Shown: positions 25,200-36,731 of the stretch, in pieces
Numbering within the stretch: position 1 is the stretch's first letter
Layout: each line of letters begins with the position of its first letter
Assembly: GCA_030544215.1 (NCBI GenBank)
Contig: JARZZO010000009.1
Coordinates: 52,571,129-52,635,128 of the forward strand
From: Zantedeschia hybrid cultivar
Taxonomy: Eukaryota; Streptophyta; Magnoliopsida; Alismatales; Araceae
Length of the DNA: 64,000 bases
Direction of reading: 5' to 3'
Position numbers and translations under genes: made by a program
Notes under the pieces: model-generated
What the model was told of the DNA's origin: nothing
The model's input: only the letters and a program-made list of their open reading frames with translations
Database searches by the model: none

Positions 25200-28100
25200 T
25201 GTTGGGTTCTCGTGTTTCTCCGGATCGCTCACGTAGCGGAAAATAAAATTAAATCGGCGATCCATTCCCGTTTCGAAAATACCAAAAACCGGATTATCGG
25301 ATAATCGGTTCTTACCGTGTGCGGATTCGAATCCGCAACCGTTCGGTGCGACACTGCAGGCCGCACAAGCGCCTGGCCTCTAGTGGAGTCCACGCGATCC
25401 TCCTCGTGGTGGATATCCTCACGTTCCTCGTTTTTCGCATCCACGAAACCTTCGCCGTTCGCCGTAACGATCGTCGTAACGCGCAGACGATTTCCCGTCG
25501 AACGAGAGTCGGAGAAGCGGTGGAGCATATCCAAGGATCCGGATCCGACCTGGGGCGCCAGAGAGAGAGAGAGGAAGAGAGGAGGGGGCGGCTAGGGTTA
25601 ACAGCAGCTTGGCCTGCTCAGCCCGTTCACTATATTTTTTACTAACTACGTAGTTTTTCATAAAAACCCTCGTTTTATATAAAACCAACTTATTTATCCA
25701 TCGTCTTAAGAATCTTTTGTGTATGACCCTCTAAGCCCAATAATCAGTCCGGTTAATAGCCCAATAAGCCCAATGACTCCTCACTGGCTTTATTAATCAA
25801 TTAATAACTCTTTATTAATTAATTAATCAATCGAATTAAAGTCGTACATCAAATTCGATCGGGCCTCCGATCACATTAGGTGCCAAGCAACACCACATGA
25901 ACCCATAAGGTATCGGGGTTAAGTAACCCACTTTTGGAATCTTTCCGCCGACAGTTACCACGTTGATATAATCCTTCATTTGTATAATGCTCTCAAGTCA
26001 ACTCAAGGTATGGCATGCTGTCAAACCCTAACCGGTCGACTCACTTGGATTGGATGCTACTGATGAATATCGGAAAACTCCTTTCCCGATATTATCATCC
26101 GCCCTGGCCAGGGACTTTTGCGCATCCTTCCTAGAGCATTCTCTCTCATCGTACCGAGAGCGAATGATTCCTTATTGACACTCAATTCCCTTTGACGGTA
26201 TTCCGCTATACCCGATTTGGCTATTTAGAATCACGTGGTTAGAGATTCATAAATCAAGGTCAAAGCACAGAAGTCCACAGACAAGGTGTCCTTGATGTCT
26301 CAGGTCCGAAGACCATCCACACAATTGTGACAATAGAATCAAGCTGATTGACAGTGAGGTACAATACCATCAAGTGATTCAGTCGGATCAGTTCAGTGAA
26401 CTCATTCTCTAATGAGCACCTACAGATTCGCCTTAGTGTCTCCACACAAGTGACTATGAGATCAGTCACCCTCATCTTATGAGTGGGAGTGATATGTACT
26501 AGTCTAACCGGATATTCTATGTCCTTCTCGGATATCCTCTGATAAAGTGTTAAATTGATCATTTAAGGGCAACCATATGCATCATACTCATGTTTTTATC
26601 TGCAAAATAGCATGAAATGATAGATAATTGTGTAACAAGTCCAACGGTACCAATTTCATCAAATTCTGACTTAAAAAGATCGTCATTTCATGTGATCAAA
26701 GGAGTGTAGCGCATTTGCGGTTTTTCGACAAAACCGAGACGAAATGAATAAATATGATGATATTTTTATGATAATGCGCTAAATTATATTTATTTGATGT
26801 GAACAGGACACGTCGATGATGCAGTGCAGCTGGAGGAGTTTCCGGAAATTTAGAGGAGTTCTAGTGTGCGGATTTCAACTAAAATAGGGGTAAAAATACA
26901 ATTTCATTCCTTCCTTCGCTGGAATTTCCCAAAACCCACACTTTCCTTCCGTCTCTCCAATTTCCTAAACACATCTCTTCCTTTATTTTAAAAATCCTCT
27001 CTCTCTCTCGTTTTGGAAATTTGAATTTTAATTCTTCTCCAGTTTCCTTTTCCTCTCCTTTAACCTCTTTCCTTCCCCAATTCAGACTCTCTCTTCCTAT
27101 TTCCGTTTTGTTTTCCAACTTCTCCCTTTCCAAAAACTCTCCCACACGCTCTCTCTCTCTCTCTTCTTCTCTCTCATATATTCCTAGCCCCTCCTCTTCC
27201 TCCGTAATTTTTCTCTCCCACAGCTTCTCCTCTCCTCTTTCTCTTCCTCTCCAGATTCGCAGCCCTCTCTCTTCTATCTTCTCTCTCGCTCTCAGCCTCT
27301 CCGTTTCCCAGCAATCTCTTCCTTTCCCAAATCTCTCCCTGCAGCTCTTTTATTTTTTTTCCCGGCTTTCTTCTCATCCGTCTTCCTCTTCTCAACCTAT
27401 CACAGATCTCTCTCTCTTCTCTTCTCTTCCTCCACAGCGCCCTCTCTCGGACACCCCCACGCGCATGCCGGCTTCCTCCTCGCAGCCCTGCATGCCCAGC
27501 CGCACCTGCCCGAGCTCCAGAAGCTCCTTCAGCCGCCAACCTGCAGCAACCAGCTTGGTGAAGCCGACCTCCTCGAGCATGCATGCTTGATGAAGCCCAC
27601 GTTCTCCACCTGCACGTAGCCAGCATCCGGCAAGCTCCAGCGGCGGTGTACCAGCAGCTTCCAAGTATTCTCTAAGCTTGCTCCAGCGGCGGTGTACTAG
27701 CAGCGCAGCACCACCTTGCTCCAGCACCGTTCCACGCACCCCGGCAGCAGCAGCTCCAAGCTCCACCTCGCACCCTCGCATGCTGCTCGGTGAAGCCAGC
27801 CTCCATCCACCAGCTACTACCTCTCCAGCAACCCTCCACGCAGCAGCCGGCAACTTTCCTCCTCTCCTCCACGCTTCCTTCATCAAACGCAGCAGCACCT
27901 GAAGCTTCCTCCCACGCTTGCCAGCAGCTCGTCCACGTGCAAGCAGCTCTTTCATGCACCGCCAGCAGCTGCACCAGCCCCCTCCTGCTCTCCACGTGCC
28001 TACCGTCCAGCAGCTCCACCTCCAGCGGCAACAAGCTCCTTCCAGCAGCTCCTCCTGCAGCCACGCATAGCAGCTGCTTCCTTCATCCAACGCACAGCAC

Positions 28101-28927
28101 ATCTTGCATGCAAACCCCTCCAGCCACCAACAGCAGCAAGCGGTTTTAGCAGCTGGACTATTGCGCCATACCCCCACAGTCGGACCATTGCACCGGCAGT
28201 CTGCTTGTTTTTCTTTTTATTAGTTTAGAATTAGGTTAATTACTTAGGAATAACTAAATTGTTATTTAATATTTTTATTATTTAGTTTAAGAAACAATTA
28301 AACTTTGTAGTTTGTTTCATAATTTTTAGTTAATTCATGTTTTACACGTAGTTAAATTTCCATATCTTTGTCGTAGATTTTAGTGTGGTTAATTTTTTAT
28401 ATATATAAATGTTTGTGTTTAACTTCTAAAAAAAAAGAAAAGAATAAAAAAAAAAGAATTTGTTTAATTCAAGCAATTATGTTTTTAGGTTACCTTAGTT
28501 AATTGTGTTTTGGTTTAATTAAGTAATTAGTTTATTTAAATTTTCACTTATTTTTAGATTAACCAAAGTCCAAAATTTTCAAAGTTAAAATCTTAACTCC
28601 CTGTGGATCGACTCGGACTCACCACTATTAATTTCCAAAATTTGATTTGAGTGAGCCGGATAAATTTAGATTGAACGTTTTCATATGTTTAACGACGCAC
28701 AATTCGAAATGATCATCCTCCGACTAGGAACTATTAAGAATATGTGTGTTTAAGTGATCAATCTCACTAGTATGATCTCATCATAATCTGATCACTATTG
28801 CACATATTCACGGACTTAATTATGAGATGATAATTCGAATTTACATATAATGAAATATTGCCATTATATTAATAAAATGAACGAGATTACAAAGTCATAT
28901 TGGCTTGTAGGCCACCTAAGACTAACA
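25200..28927 (-). mobile_element. Inverted family A copia solo LTR, itself split by an Athila LTR
   Basis: Read on the minus strand it begins TGTTAGTCTTAGG at 28927 and ends CCCAACA at 25200. Removing the Athila LTR (26540-28715) and one duplication leaves about 1547 bp, the same length as the family A LTR at 60303-61853. Flanked by GGACC at 25195-25199 and 28928-28932. No internal domain remains, so it is a solo LTR inserted in the family B LTR. Confidence 0.9.
26540..28715 (+). mobile_element. Athila-type LTR (left copy)
   Basis: 2176 bp, starts TGATAAAGTG and ends ATGATCA, flanked by TCCTC at 26535-26539 and 28716-28720, a perfect 5-bp duplication. The matching LTR at 41748-43923 follows an Athila gag-pol body and its polypurine tract, which identifies the family. 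A CT-rich stretch (about 26985-27440), a GC-rich CAGC-repetitive block (about 27460-28190) and a CTCCCTGTGGATCGAC motif near the end (28608) are visible. Here it is directly followed by its right duplication, so at this spot it behaves as a solo LTR. The long minus-strand ORF (27392-28177) is a by-product of the CAGC-rich block. Confidence 0.9.
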
Positions 28928-29306
28928 GGACCTGTAGGTGCTCATTGACGAATGAGTTCACTGAACTGATCCGACCATGAATCGATGGATGGTATATACC
29001 TGACTGTTAGCCAGCTCGATTCTTTGTCACGGTTGCGTAGATGATCCTTGAACTTGAGACACCAAAGATATCTTGTTGGTAGGTCTCTGAACTTTGACCT
29101 TGACTAACAAATCCCTAATCATGGATTATCAATAAGTCAAATGATCGGGTTCAGGGAATTACCCTCGAAGGTAATTGTGTGTTCAATACGGGATCATCCG
29201 CTCTCGGTATTTGGAGAGAGAATGTTCCGGAAATGATGCACTTAAGTTGCTAGCCAGGGCGAACTCGGTATTAGATAAAGCGTTTTCTGATATAGATTAG
29301 CGGTAT
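28928..29306 (+). mobile_element. Copia family B 5' LTR, second part, truncated
   Basis: Resumes after the GGACC duplication and matches the 3' LTR from about 34755 up to GATATAGATTAGCGGTAT. After 29306 the similarity stops and a different sequence starts, so the last several hundred bases of this LTR and its primer binding site are missing. Confidence 0.8.
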
Positions 29307-29780
29307 GTGCAATGTGCCGTGGAAGAGATGGCGGTGATAGTGGTGAGGGGTAGGAGATTGATGGAGTGGAGGAAGAGGAGGAATGGGGAGAGGAAGAAAA
29401 GGAAAAGGAGAAGGGGAAACGGAGCATTTGGAGGGAGAGAGGAGAGAGAGAGGAATGGAGAGAATGAGGGAAAGAAAGGAAGGCTCGGGCATCAAACCGA
29501 ACAAGCGTAAATTGCGTTGTTCTAGGAAGACGCCATTCAGACAACAGGACGCAGGCCGTACACTGGCAAATGTCTGAATGGCATCGGACATGCAAGATGA
29601 CATTCAGATGATAAGATCGGGGCCATACACTCGCGCCACAACGCTTGCCCACACGACACCCCTACAAAGCTCCCAAAAAGGCATCTCCCAAGGCCGACGC
29701 CATTCAAAATCGCATTGTGCAAGCTCGACGCGAAAAATAACCTATGCCCCAACCCTATAAGGGCCCAAACCAAGGGGTTC
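29307..29780 (-). repeat. Detached PMD-leader cassette with dyads (minus strand)
   Basis: On the minus strand it shows dyads at 29707-29732, 29676-29701, 29580-29605 and 29509-29534, then the text CCGAGCCTTCCTTTC, then a CT-rich tract down to about 29310. This is the order seen on the plus strand at 3084-3351 and on the minus strand at 58357-57762. It replaces the end of the copia 5' LTR. Confidence 0.6.
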
Positions 29781-30488
29781 GACATCGACATCTACCCGAT
29801 AACCGGATCCGAAACCTCAATCCTTACATAAAGAATATATTCGATATATTAAATACTATCACCAAGGATGAGACCAAAGTAAATAAACAAAACCTTTATT
29901 TTAAAATCTAAGCCAGAGTGCGAGTCATTGATAACGCACCGCGTGACTTTCTATCAATATAGTTAATAGAACTTAAATCGATGGTAGCAACTTCTATGTG
30001 TTTACCCAAGATTTATCATCATCTGATGAGGGGACTATTAATTATGGCATTAGATGCCTTTAGATTAGGATAGAGGAACGATATAGTTATTCACGTGTTT
30101 ATTTAGGAACTATATTCCTACTCTACTCTATCACGTATTGATGGTAAAGCTTAGACTGGAGATAATGGTCTATTGTGTTTACCCGGGACTATTTATAACC
30201 AGGGAGCCTAAATAAGATCGGATATTGCAAGGAGTTGCAATTACCATGAGATGGTTGCTCTAGGATAACAGTATAATACTATGAGTTTACCCAAGATTAT
30301 ACTGTGATTCTTAGAGATTCTGATCCCCGCTAGATGACTGTCGGTGTCTCCCGTTCTGTATATCTGAAGGTTATAAAGTCCGATGAAAATTAGTGGGAGT
30401 AAAACTAGATAAGCAAAGATCATATCTTGTTTTAAATAATAAACTAAAAGTTTGCTAATTATAATTTGATTATATCCTATAGGCTAAA
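29781..30488 (+). other. Copia 5' untranslated region
   Basis: About 700 bp before the gag ATG. The text TATATCCTATAGGCTAAAATG at the end resembles a splice acceptor placed just before the start codon, so a 5' UTR intron is possible. No PBS of the usual initiator-Met-tRNA type was found. Confidence 0.5.
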
Positions 30489-33400
30489 ATGTCGCACCAT
30501 AAACCGTTGCGTAGCATACTGGATGCCAATCGTTTGACAGGCCCAAACTACTCAGACTCGCTCAGGAACCTGAAGATTGTCCTCAGATCTTAGCAAATTG
30601 CTTAAGATGATGAACCTCTTACTGAACCAGCATTAGATGCCCCCGAAGAGGACATATTGACATATGAGAAATGGAAGGAAGATTCCACTATAGCCCAATG
30701 CTACATGCTGGCCTCTATGAGCAATGAGTTGTAGAGGCAGCATGAGGAGATGGATGCTAGATCCATCATGCTCCATTTGAAGGAGCTATTTGGTGAGCAG
30801 AGCAGGATCAAAAGATATGAGATATTTAAGAATATGTTCAAGGCTTAGATGGCAGATGGATCTTCAGTACAGACTCATGTGTTGAAGATGATTGAATGGG
30901 TGGAGAGGCTAGATGCTCTTGAGGTATCACTCCCTAAGGAGATGCATACTGACCTTGTGTTATCTTCAATTCCATAATCATATGCTCAGTTCATTGTTAA
31001 CTTTAACATTAATAAGATCCAGACCACTTTGGCTGAATTACTAAACATGCTGAAGAGTGTAGAGGAGAACCTTGTGAAGGATAAACCCCAAGTCCTTATG
31101 GTTGGTAATACCGGCACCAAAAGACTAGTAGTCCAAGCCTTTAGGAAAGGCAAATGCAAGAATTAGAAGAAGCCGAAGGTTGTCAAAAAGGACAAAGTCA
31201 AGAATGCTGAGAAGGGTGAATGCTTCTACTGTTATAAGAAGGGCCACTAGAAGAGGAATTGTAAATATACCTTAAGGACAAGGTTCAAGGAACTGTGAAG
31301 CAGCAGGACGCTTCAGGTATCTATATGATAGATGTAAACTTGTCAATTAGAGATTATACATCATGGGTATAAGATACTAGACGTGTTTCTCATATCTGCA
31401 ATACTGTGCAAGTACTGACAAGAAGACGTAAGCTAAGAATCGACGATGTGGAGATGAGGCTACGTAACGGCGCAAGAGTTGCGACGATCGCTGTGGGGAT
31501 AGTGAAGCTCAAACTACCATGTAGAGACACTTTTTCATTGGATGAATGTTATTATGTACCTAGCATAATAAGGAATATTATTTCTATTTCCTATTTAAAC
31601 AGAATTGGATACACCTTATCTATTGGGAACAATTATTGTTCAATTTATTTCAAAAATAAATTAATAGCTTCTGCTTCGTTATCCAATGGATTGTACTTAT
31701 TAAATGTGTCTCATGATAATTTTAATATCGATTCTTTAACTAAATGAAACAAGTATGAAGTGAACAAAGCCTACCTATGGCATTGTAGGCTTGGCCACAT
31801 TAGTGAAAACAGACTCCAAAGGCTGCATAAAAATAGATACTAAGATCCATTTGATTATGAATCATATGCAACCTGTGAGTCGTGTTTAATGGGTAAAATG
31901 GCAAAATCTCCATTTTCTGGAACTAGAGAATGAGCCAATGACTTGCTAGAACTAATATATTCTGATGTATGTGGTCCTATGTCAATCCAAGCCATTGGTG
32001 GTTTCTCATACTTCATTACGTTCACTAATGATTTCTCTAGATATGGCTTCATATACTTATTAAAGTATAAATCAGAAGCTTTTGAGAAATTCAGAGAATT
32101 CAAGAATGAAGTAAAGAAAAAAACTGGAAAGAGTATCAAAACCATTAGATCCGATCATGGTGGGGAATATTTGAGTACAGAGTTCATAAAAGACTTAAAG
32201 GATAATGGTATCATTTCTCAGCTTACACCTCCTTATACACCTCAAATGAATGGTGTATCAGAAAGGAGGAATCGCATACTAATGGAAATGGTGCGTTCCA
32301 TGATGAGTATGTCCAAATTACCAGTGTCTTTATGGAGATATGCACTTAGCTCGACTATGTATATCCTGAACAAGGTACCCAACAAATCTATTGAAACCAC
32401 TCCGTATGAGATATGGAATGGAAGGAAACTAGACTTTAAACATGTTAAAGTCTGGGGATGTCATGCTCATGTCAAAAGACATGATGCAGATAAACTGGAA
32501 TCCAGAACTGATAAATGCATATTTGTGAGATATGCGAAGAAAACTTACGGATATTACTTTTATCATTTTAGCGAACAAAAGGTATTTGTGGTCAGGAGAG
32601 CTGTTTTTTTGGAAGAGGATTATATTCTCCAAAAGGATAGTGGGAGTAAAGTAACTCTGGAAGAAATACCAAATCCACAAACTGTTAATGATTCATTAGA
32701 TGAACTATCAGTTTCTGAACCTACTTAAGAAAATACATAAGAACCTCATAGGTCAGAAAGAGTACCTAAACCACCAGAAAGATATATAGGACATATTAAT
32801 TTGGATGGTCCTAGGATACTCTATAATGAGGATGATGATCCTAAGACTTACCAGGAGGCCATTAAAAGTCCAGAGGCCGGAAAATGACGAGAAGTCATGA
32901 ATTCTGAAATTCAGTCTATGCACATCAACTAAGTTTAGAACTTGGTTGACTTGCCCGAAGGTATAGTACATATTGAAAGCAAATGGATCTTTAAAAGAAA
33001 GATTGGTGCAAATGGACGAATTGAGACTTCTAAGGTAAGGTTTGAGGCGAAGGGTTATCATCAAAGGCAAGGCATTGACTATGACGAGACCTTCTCACCC
33101 GTTGCCATGATTAAGTCTATCAGAATTCTTCTTGCTATTGCTGCATATCATGATTAGGAAATCTAGTAGATGGATGTGAAGACGACCTTCCTCAATGGAA
33201 AACTTAAGGAAGAGGTGTATATGATACAACAAGAGGGCTTCACATCAAAAGAATCTCCAGATATGGTATGTAAGTTGCAAAGGTCCATTTATGGACAGAA
33301 GCAAGCTTCCCGCAGCTGGAACATAAGATTTGACGAGATAATCAAATCTTATGGCTTCATTAAGAATGAAGATGAGTCTTGTGTGTATAAGAAAAACAGT

Positions 33401-34407
33401 GAGAGCGCAATCACATTTCTAGTTCTTTACGTTGACGACATCCTACTCATTGAGAATGATGTAAGGATGATGTCATCGGTAAAGATTTGGCTATCCAAGA
33501 ACTTCTCCATAAAGGATTTGGAAAAAGCATCTTACGTATTGGGAATACAGATCTATAAAAATAAATCAAAGAAGATGTTAATTTTAACCCAATCAATGTA
33601 CAAAGAAACCATTGTCAAAAGTTTTGGTATGGAAAATTCCAAAAGAGGTCTCATACCGATGAGACATAGAATTTATCTCTCAAAAAGTTAGTCTCCTAAG
33701 AATTCTGAGGAGGGGGCAGTGATGGATAAGGTACCCTATGCTTCAGCTATAGGTTCCATCATATATGCCATGTTATGTACTAGACTTGATGTTGCATATG
33801 CTCTAAGTGTTACGAGCAAACATCAGGCAGATCCAGATGATGAACACTAGAAGGCTATGAAATGTATCCTTAAGTACTTAAGAAGAACTAAGGATATGTT
33901 TCTGGTCTATGGAGGAGGAGAGTTAAAGCTGTAAGGATATACTGACTCGAGTTTTCAGTCTGATCCGGATGACAGCAAGTCAACATCAGGGTTTATCTTC
34001 ACACTTAACGGGGGAGCAGGGAGTTGGAAATGTTCCAAGCAAGAAACCACTGTCGATTCGACAACGAAAACTGAGTATAGTGCTATGGCTGAAGCCGCCA
34101 AGGAAGCAGTCTGGATGAAGAAATTCTTCGGCGATCTTGGTGAGGTGGAAAGTATCTCTGACCCTGTCCCACTGCTATGCGACAACAATAGGGTGATTGC
34201 TCAAGCGAAAGAGCCGAGGTCTTATCAGAAGTCGAAGCACATTCGCGGCGCTTTCATCTGATCACAGAGATTATAGCTCAAGGAGATGTCGTGGTGGTAA
34301 GAGTTCCTTCAGCTGACAACACAGCAGATCTACTGACTCAGCCTCTTTCTCAAATTTTTTTTGAGCGTCACTTAGAGAATATGGTTATTTTATATAAAAG
34401 TGATTGA
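30489..34407 (+). pseudogene. Ty1/copia gag-pol polyprotein, left copy
   Basis: Order of domains is gag, protease, integrase, RT, RNase H, as in copia. Gag starts at ATG 30489 and ends with a CCHC zinc knuckle (CFYCYKKGH near 31220). Protease is reduced to DTR instead of DTG at 31373-31381, so its active site is lost. Integrase shows a CESC-type zinc site, SDVCGP near 31960, SDHGGEY near 32152 and a SERRNR glutamate block. RT has YVDD at 33428-33439. RNase H follows, and the frame ends at TGA 34405-34407. A shared frameshift lies at about 31263-31285 between gag and protease. More than a dozen stops interrupt it, and nearly all are explained by CAG, CAA, CGA or TGG codons changed by one C-to-T or G-to-A step. 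Confidence 0.93.
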
Positions 34408-34427
34408 CTTTAATCCAAGTGGGAGAT

Positions 34428-35175
34428 TGTTAGCATTAGGTGGGCCGAAAGCCAATGCGATACTATGTATTATTCTGTTTATTGATATATAATGGTATTA
34501 ATTCATTGTGTGTAATTAATTCGATCTATGTTTATCGTATCACGATGAAGTCCATGAACATGCGCAATAGTCTTCGGATTATGATGAGATCATAATTATG
34601 AGACCGAAAACTTATAAACACATGTTCTTAATTGTTCTTAGTCAGGAGATGTTTAAAAAGGACATCAAACATCCGGATAGACTAGTACAGGTTTCTTCAG
34701 CTCATATGATGAGGGTGACTGATCCTATAAGTCACTTGTGTGGAGTCACTATGTTGGACCTGTAAGTGCTCTTTGACGAATGAGTTCACTGAATTGATCC
34801 GACCATAAATCGCTGGATGGTATATACCTCACTTTTAGCCAGCTCGATTCTTTTGTCACGGTTGCGTAGATGATCCTTGGACCTGAAACACCAAAGATAT
34901 CTTGTTGGTAGGTCTCTGAACTTTGACCTTGACTAACGAATCTCTAACCATGGGTTATCAATAAGTCAAATGATCGGGTTCAAGAAAATGCCCTCGAAGG
35001 TAATTGTGTGTTCAATACGGGATTATCCACTCTTGGATTTGGAGAGAGAATGTTCCGAGAATGATGCCCTTAAGTCCCTGGCCAGGGTGGACTCTGTATC
35101 AGATAAAGAGTTATCTGATATAGATTAAAGGTATCTGATTCAAGTAAATCGACCGGCTAGGGTTTAATAGTAAAC
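34428..35175 (+). mobile_element. Copia family B 3' LTR, first 748 bp
   Basis: Follows the polypurine tract AAGTGGGAGAT. Starts TGTTAGCATTAGG and matches the two parts of the 5' LTR. At 35175 (ending AGTAAAC) another LTR start TGTTAGTATTAG appears. Confidence 0.85.
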
Positions 35176-35457
35176 TGTTAGTATTAGATGGTTTGAAAGC
35201 CAATCCGATACTATCTATTATTCAATTTATTAAATGGCATTAATTCATTGTGTGTAATTAGTTCGATCTATGTTTATTATATCACGATGAAGTCCATGAA
35301 CATGTGCAACAATCTTTGGATTATGATGAGATCATAATTACGAGATAGAAGACTTATAAACATATGTTCTTAATTGTTCCTAGTTAGAGGATGTTTGAGA
35401 AGGACATCAAACATGTGGATAGAGTAGTACATGTTTCTTCAGCTCATATGATGAGGG
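35176..35457 (+). mobile_element. Second copia LTR start, truncated at the gag junction
   Basis: A new LTR start TGTTAGTATTAGATGG within the previous LTR. In the right copy (50384) it continues for more than 1 kb; here it ends at GATGAGGG 35457 and is joined to Athila gag. Confidence 0.8.
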
Positions 35458-36731
35458 AAAGACTAAAAGAATTGCTTAGAAAATGCCCTCATCATGGGCT
35501 TTCAAAATGGCAAATTGTCCAAGCATTCTTTGAAGGATTGTCTGAACAGTTCAGACAGATGGTGGATGCCTCATGTGGAGGGGCATTTATGATGAAAAAT
35601 GAAGATGAGGCCTATGACATGTTTGAGATGTTAAGTGAAAATTCCATCAATCATGCCTCATTATCATCTTATGAAAGGTCTGTTGGGCCATCTAAATGGA
35701 CTGGAATGTATGAACTTAAGGCCCGCGGAGAGCCCGAATCTAGAATGGACATAAATCTGATTAATCAGAAATTGGATAAGGTAGACATCTTGGCCCAGAA
35801 ACTAGACCAACTCTTGGCCTTAAACAAGCAAGAGCCTACTTACCCAACACAATCTAGTCCATATGAAGGCCCACCTTCTGCCAATCATGATATTTGTGCC
35901 TTATGCGCAAGTCCAACCCATCAAGTGAATGAATGCCCAACTGCGGCCCAACTTCCACCATTCATTCAAGAACAAGTTCAGGCTGCCCAGGGATTCTCCA
36001 GGCCCAATAATGACCCATTCTCAAATACTTACAATCCTGGCTGGAGAAATCACCCTAATTTCTCTTGGAAGAATCAGCAGGCCCCATTACCAATGTCCCA
36101 TCCTCCCATGCATCAAGCCCAAAAGCCACAGAATTCATTCCAACAACAATCTAATTTCTATGGAAATGTTCGGGCTAGGGGATCTCAAGCCCAGTTCTCT
36201 CAACCGGCCCCGTATCAATCAGGTCAATCGACCCAATATCAATCAGGTCAATCGGCCCAGTATCAATCAGGTCAACCGGCCCACTACCACTCATTCCAAT
36301 CAGGACAGCCAACCCAATACCATCCTCCACCCACTTACCAACAACCTCCTCAGCCCAACTTTGATGATAAATTCACTCAACTCCAACAACTGATTTTGAC
36401 CCAGCAACAATCCATTGCTAAGTTGGAAAGTCAAATGGGCCAACTAGCTGAGGCCGCGATGAGAAGAGAAGTAGGCCAACTTCCTAGTCAACCCGTTGCC
36501 AATCTAAGGAATCAACCTCCAGGTTTTCCACAGCAATCGGGCCTTTTACCTCAGCCTGGCCGGGTACCACAACCTAAAGGGCCACAATTTGAGAATGCTA
36601 AAGTCATTTCAGCCCTTAGGAGTGGGAGAAGTTTAGAAAAACCACATGCAGATGGATAGTTAGCTAAAGGTTCCACTGATGGGCCTCAGGAAATTGAAAG
36701 TGAGAGTGAAGATGAACCCATCATAGAGAAG
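35458..36731 (+). pseudogene. Athila gag, N-terminal part missing
   Basis: Begins in mid-protein with RLKELLRKCPHHG, a block typical of the middle of Athila capsid proteins, so the start of gag, the 5' UTR and the primer site are absent. A CCHC zinc knuckle CALCASPTHQVNEC lies near 35900, followed by a Gln/Pro-rich tail with a 24-bp tandem repeat at 36213-36284 encoding YQSGQSTQ-type octapeptides. A TAG stop at 36657-36659 breaks the frame, which then continues unchanged. The ATG at 35391 belongs to the copia LTR, not to gag. Confidence 0.88.

Larger units (their letters stand above)
26540..35457 (+). repeat. Left copy of an 8.9-kb direct repeat (period 15,208 bp)
   Basis: Matches 41748-50665 over its whole length in the same orientation, with roughly 1 percent differences over much of it by eye. 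It contains the Athila LTR, the tail of the inverted family A LTR, the rest of the family B 5' LTR, the minus-strand cassette, the copia body, its 3' LTR and the first 282 bp of another LTR. It ends abruptly at 35457 against Athila gag sequence. Confidence 0.92.

Noticed and set aside
25317..25645. Overlapping ORFs of 92-108 codons near the inverted LTR end
   Set aside because: They lie in the GC-rich end of a family A LTR, are open on both strands, and have counterparts in the other LTR copies that are not conserved as frames.
27392..28177. Minus-strand ORF of 261 codons, repeated at 42600-43385
   Set aside because: Low-complexity Ala/Gly/Trp/Cys-rich product of a CAGC-repetitive block inside an LTR, open in several frames; no domain and no start context.
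30489..34407. Suppressed TAG stops as a recoding system
   Set aside because: TAG is common, but TAA and TGA also occur, most sites match CAG, CAA, CGA or TGG ancestors, and the protease active site and gag-pol frame are also broken; decay explains it.
35391..35457. ATG at 35391 as the start of Athila gag
   Set aside because: The first 22 codons of that frame are copia LTR sequence, identical in origin to 50599-50665; the fusion is a rearrangement junction.
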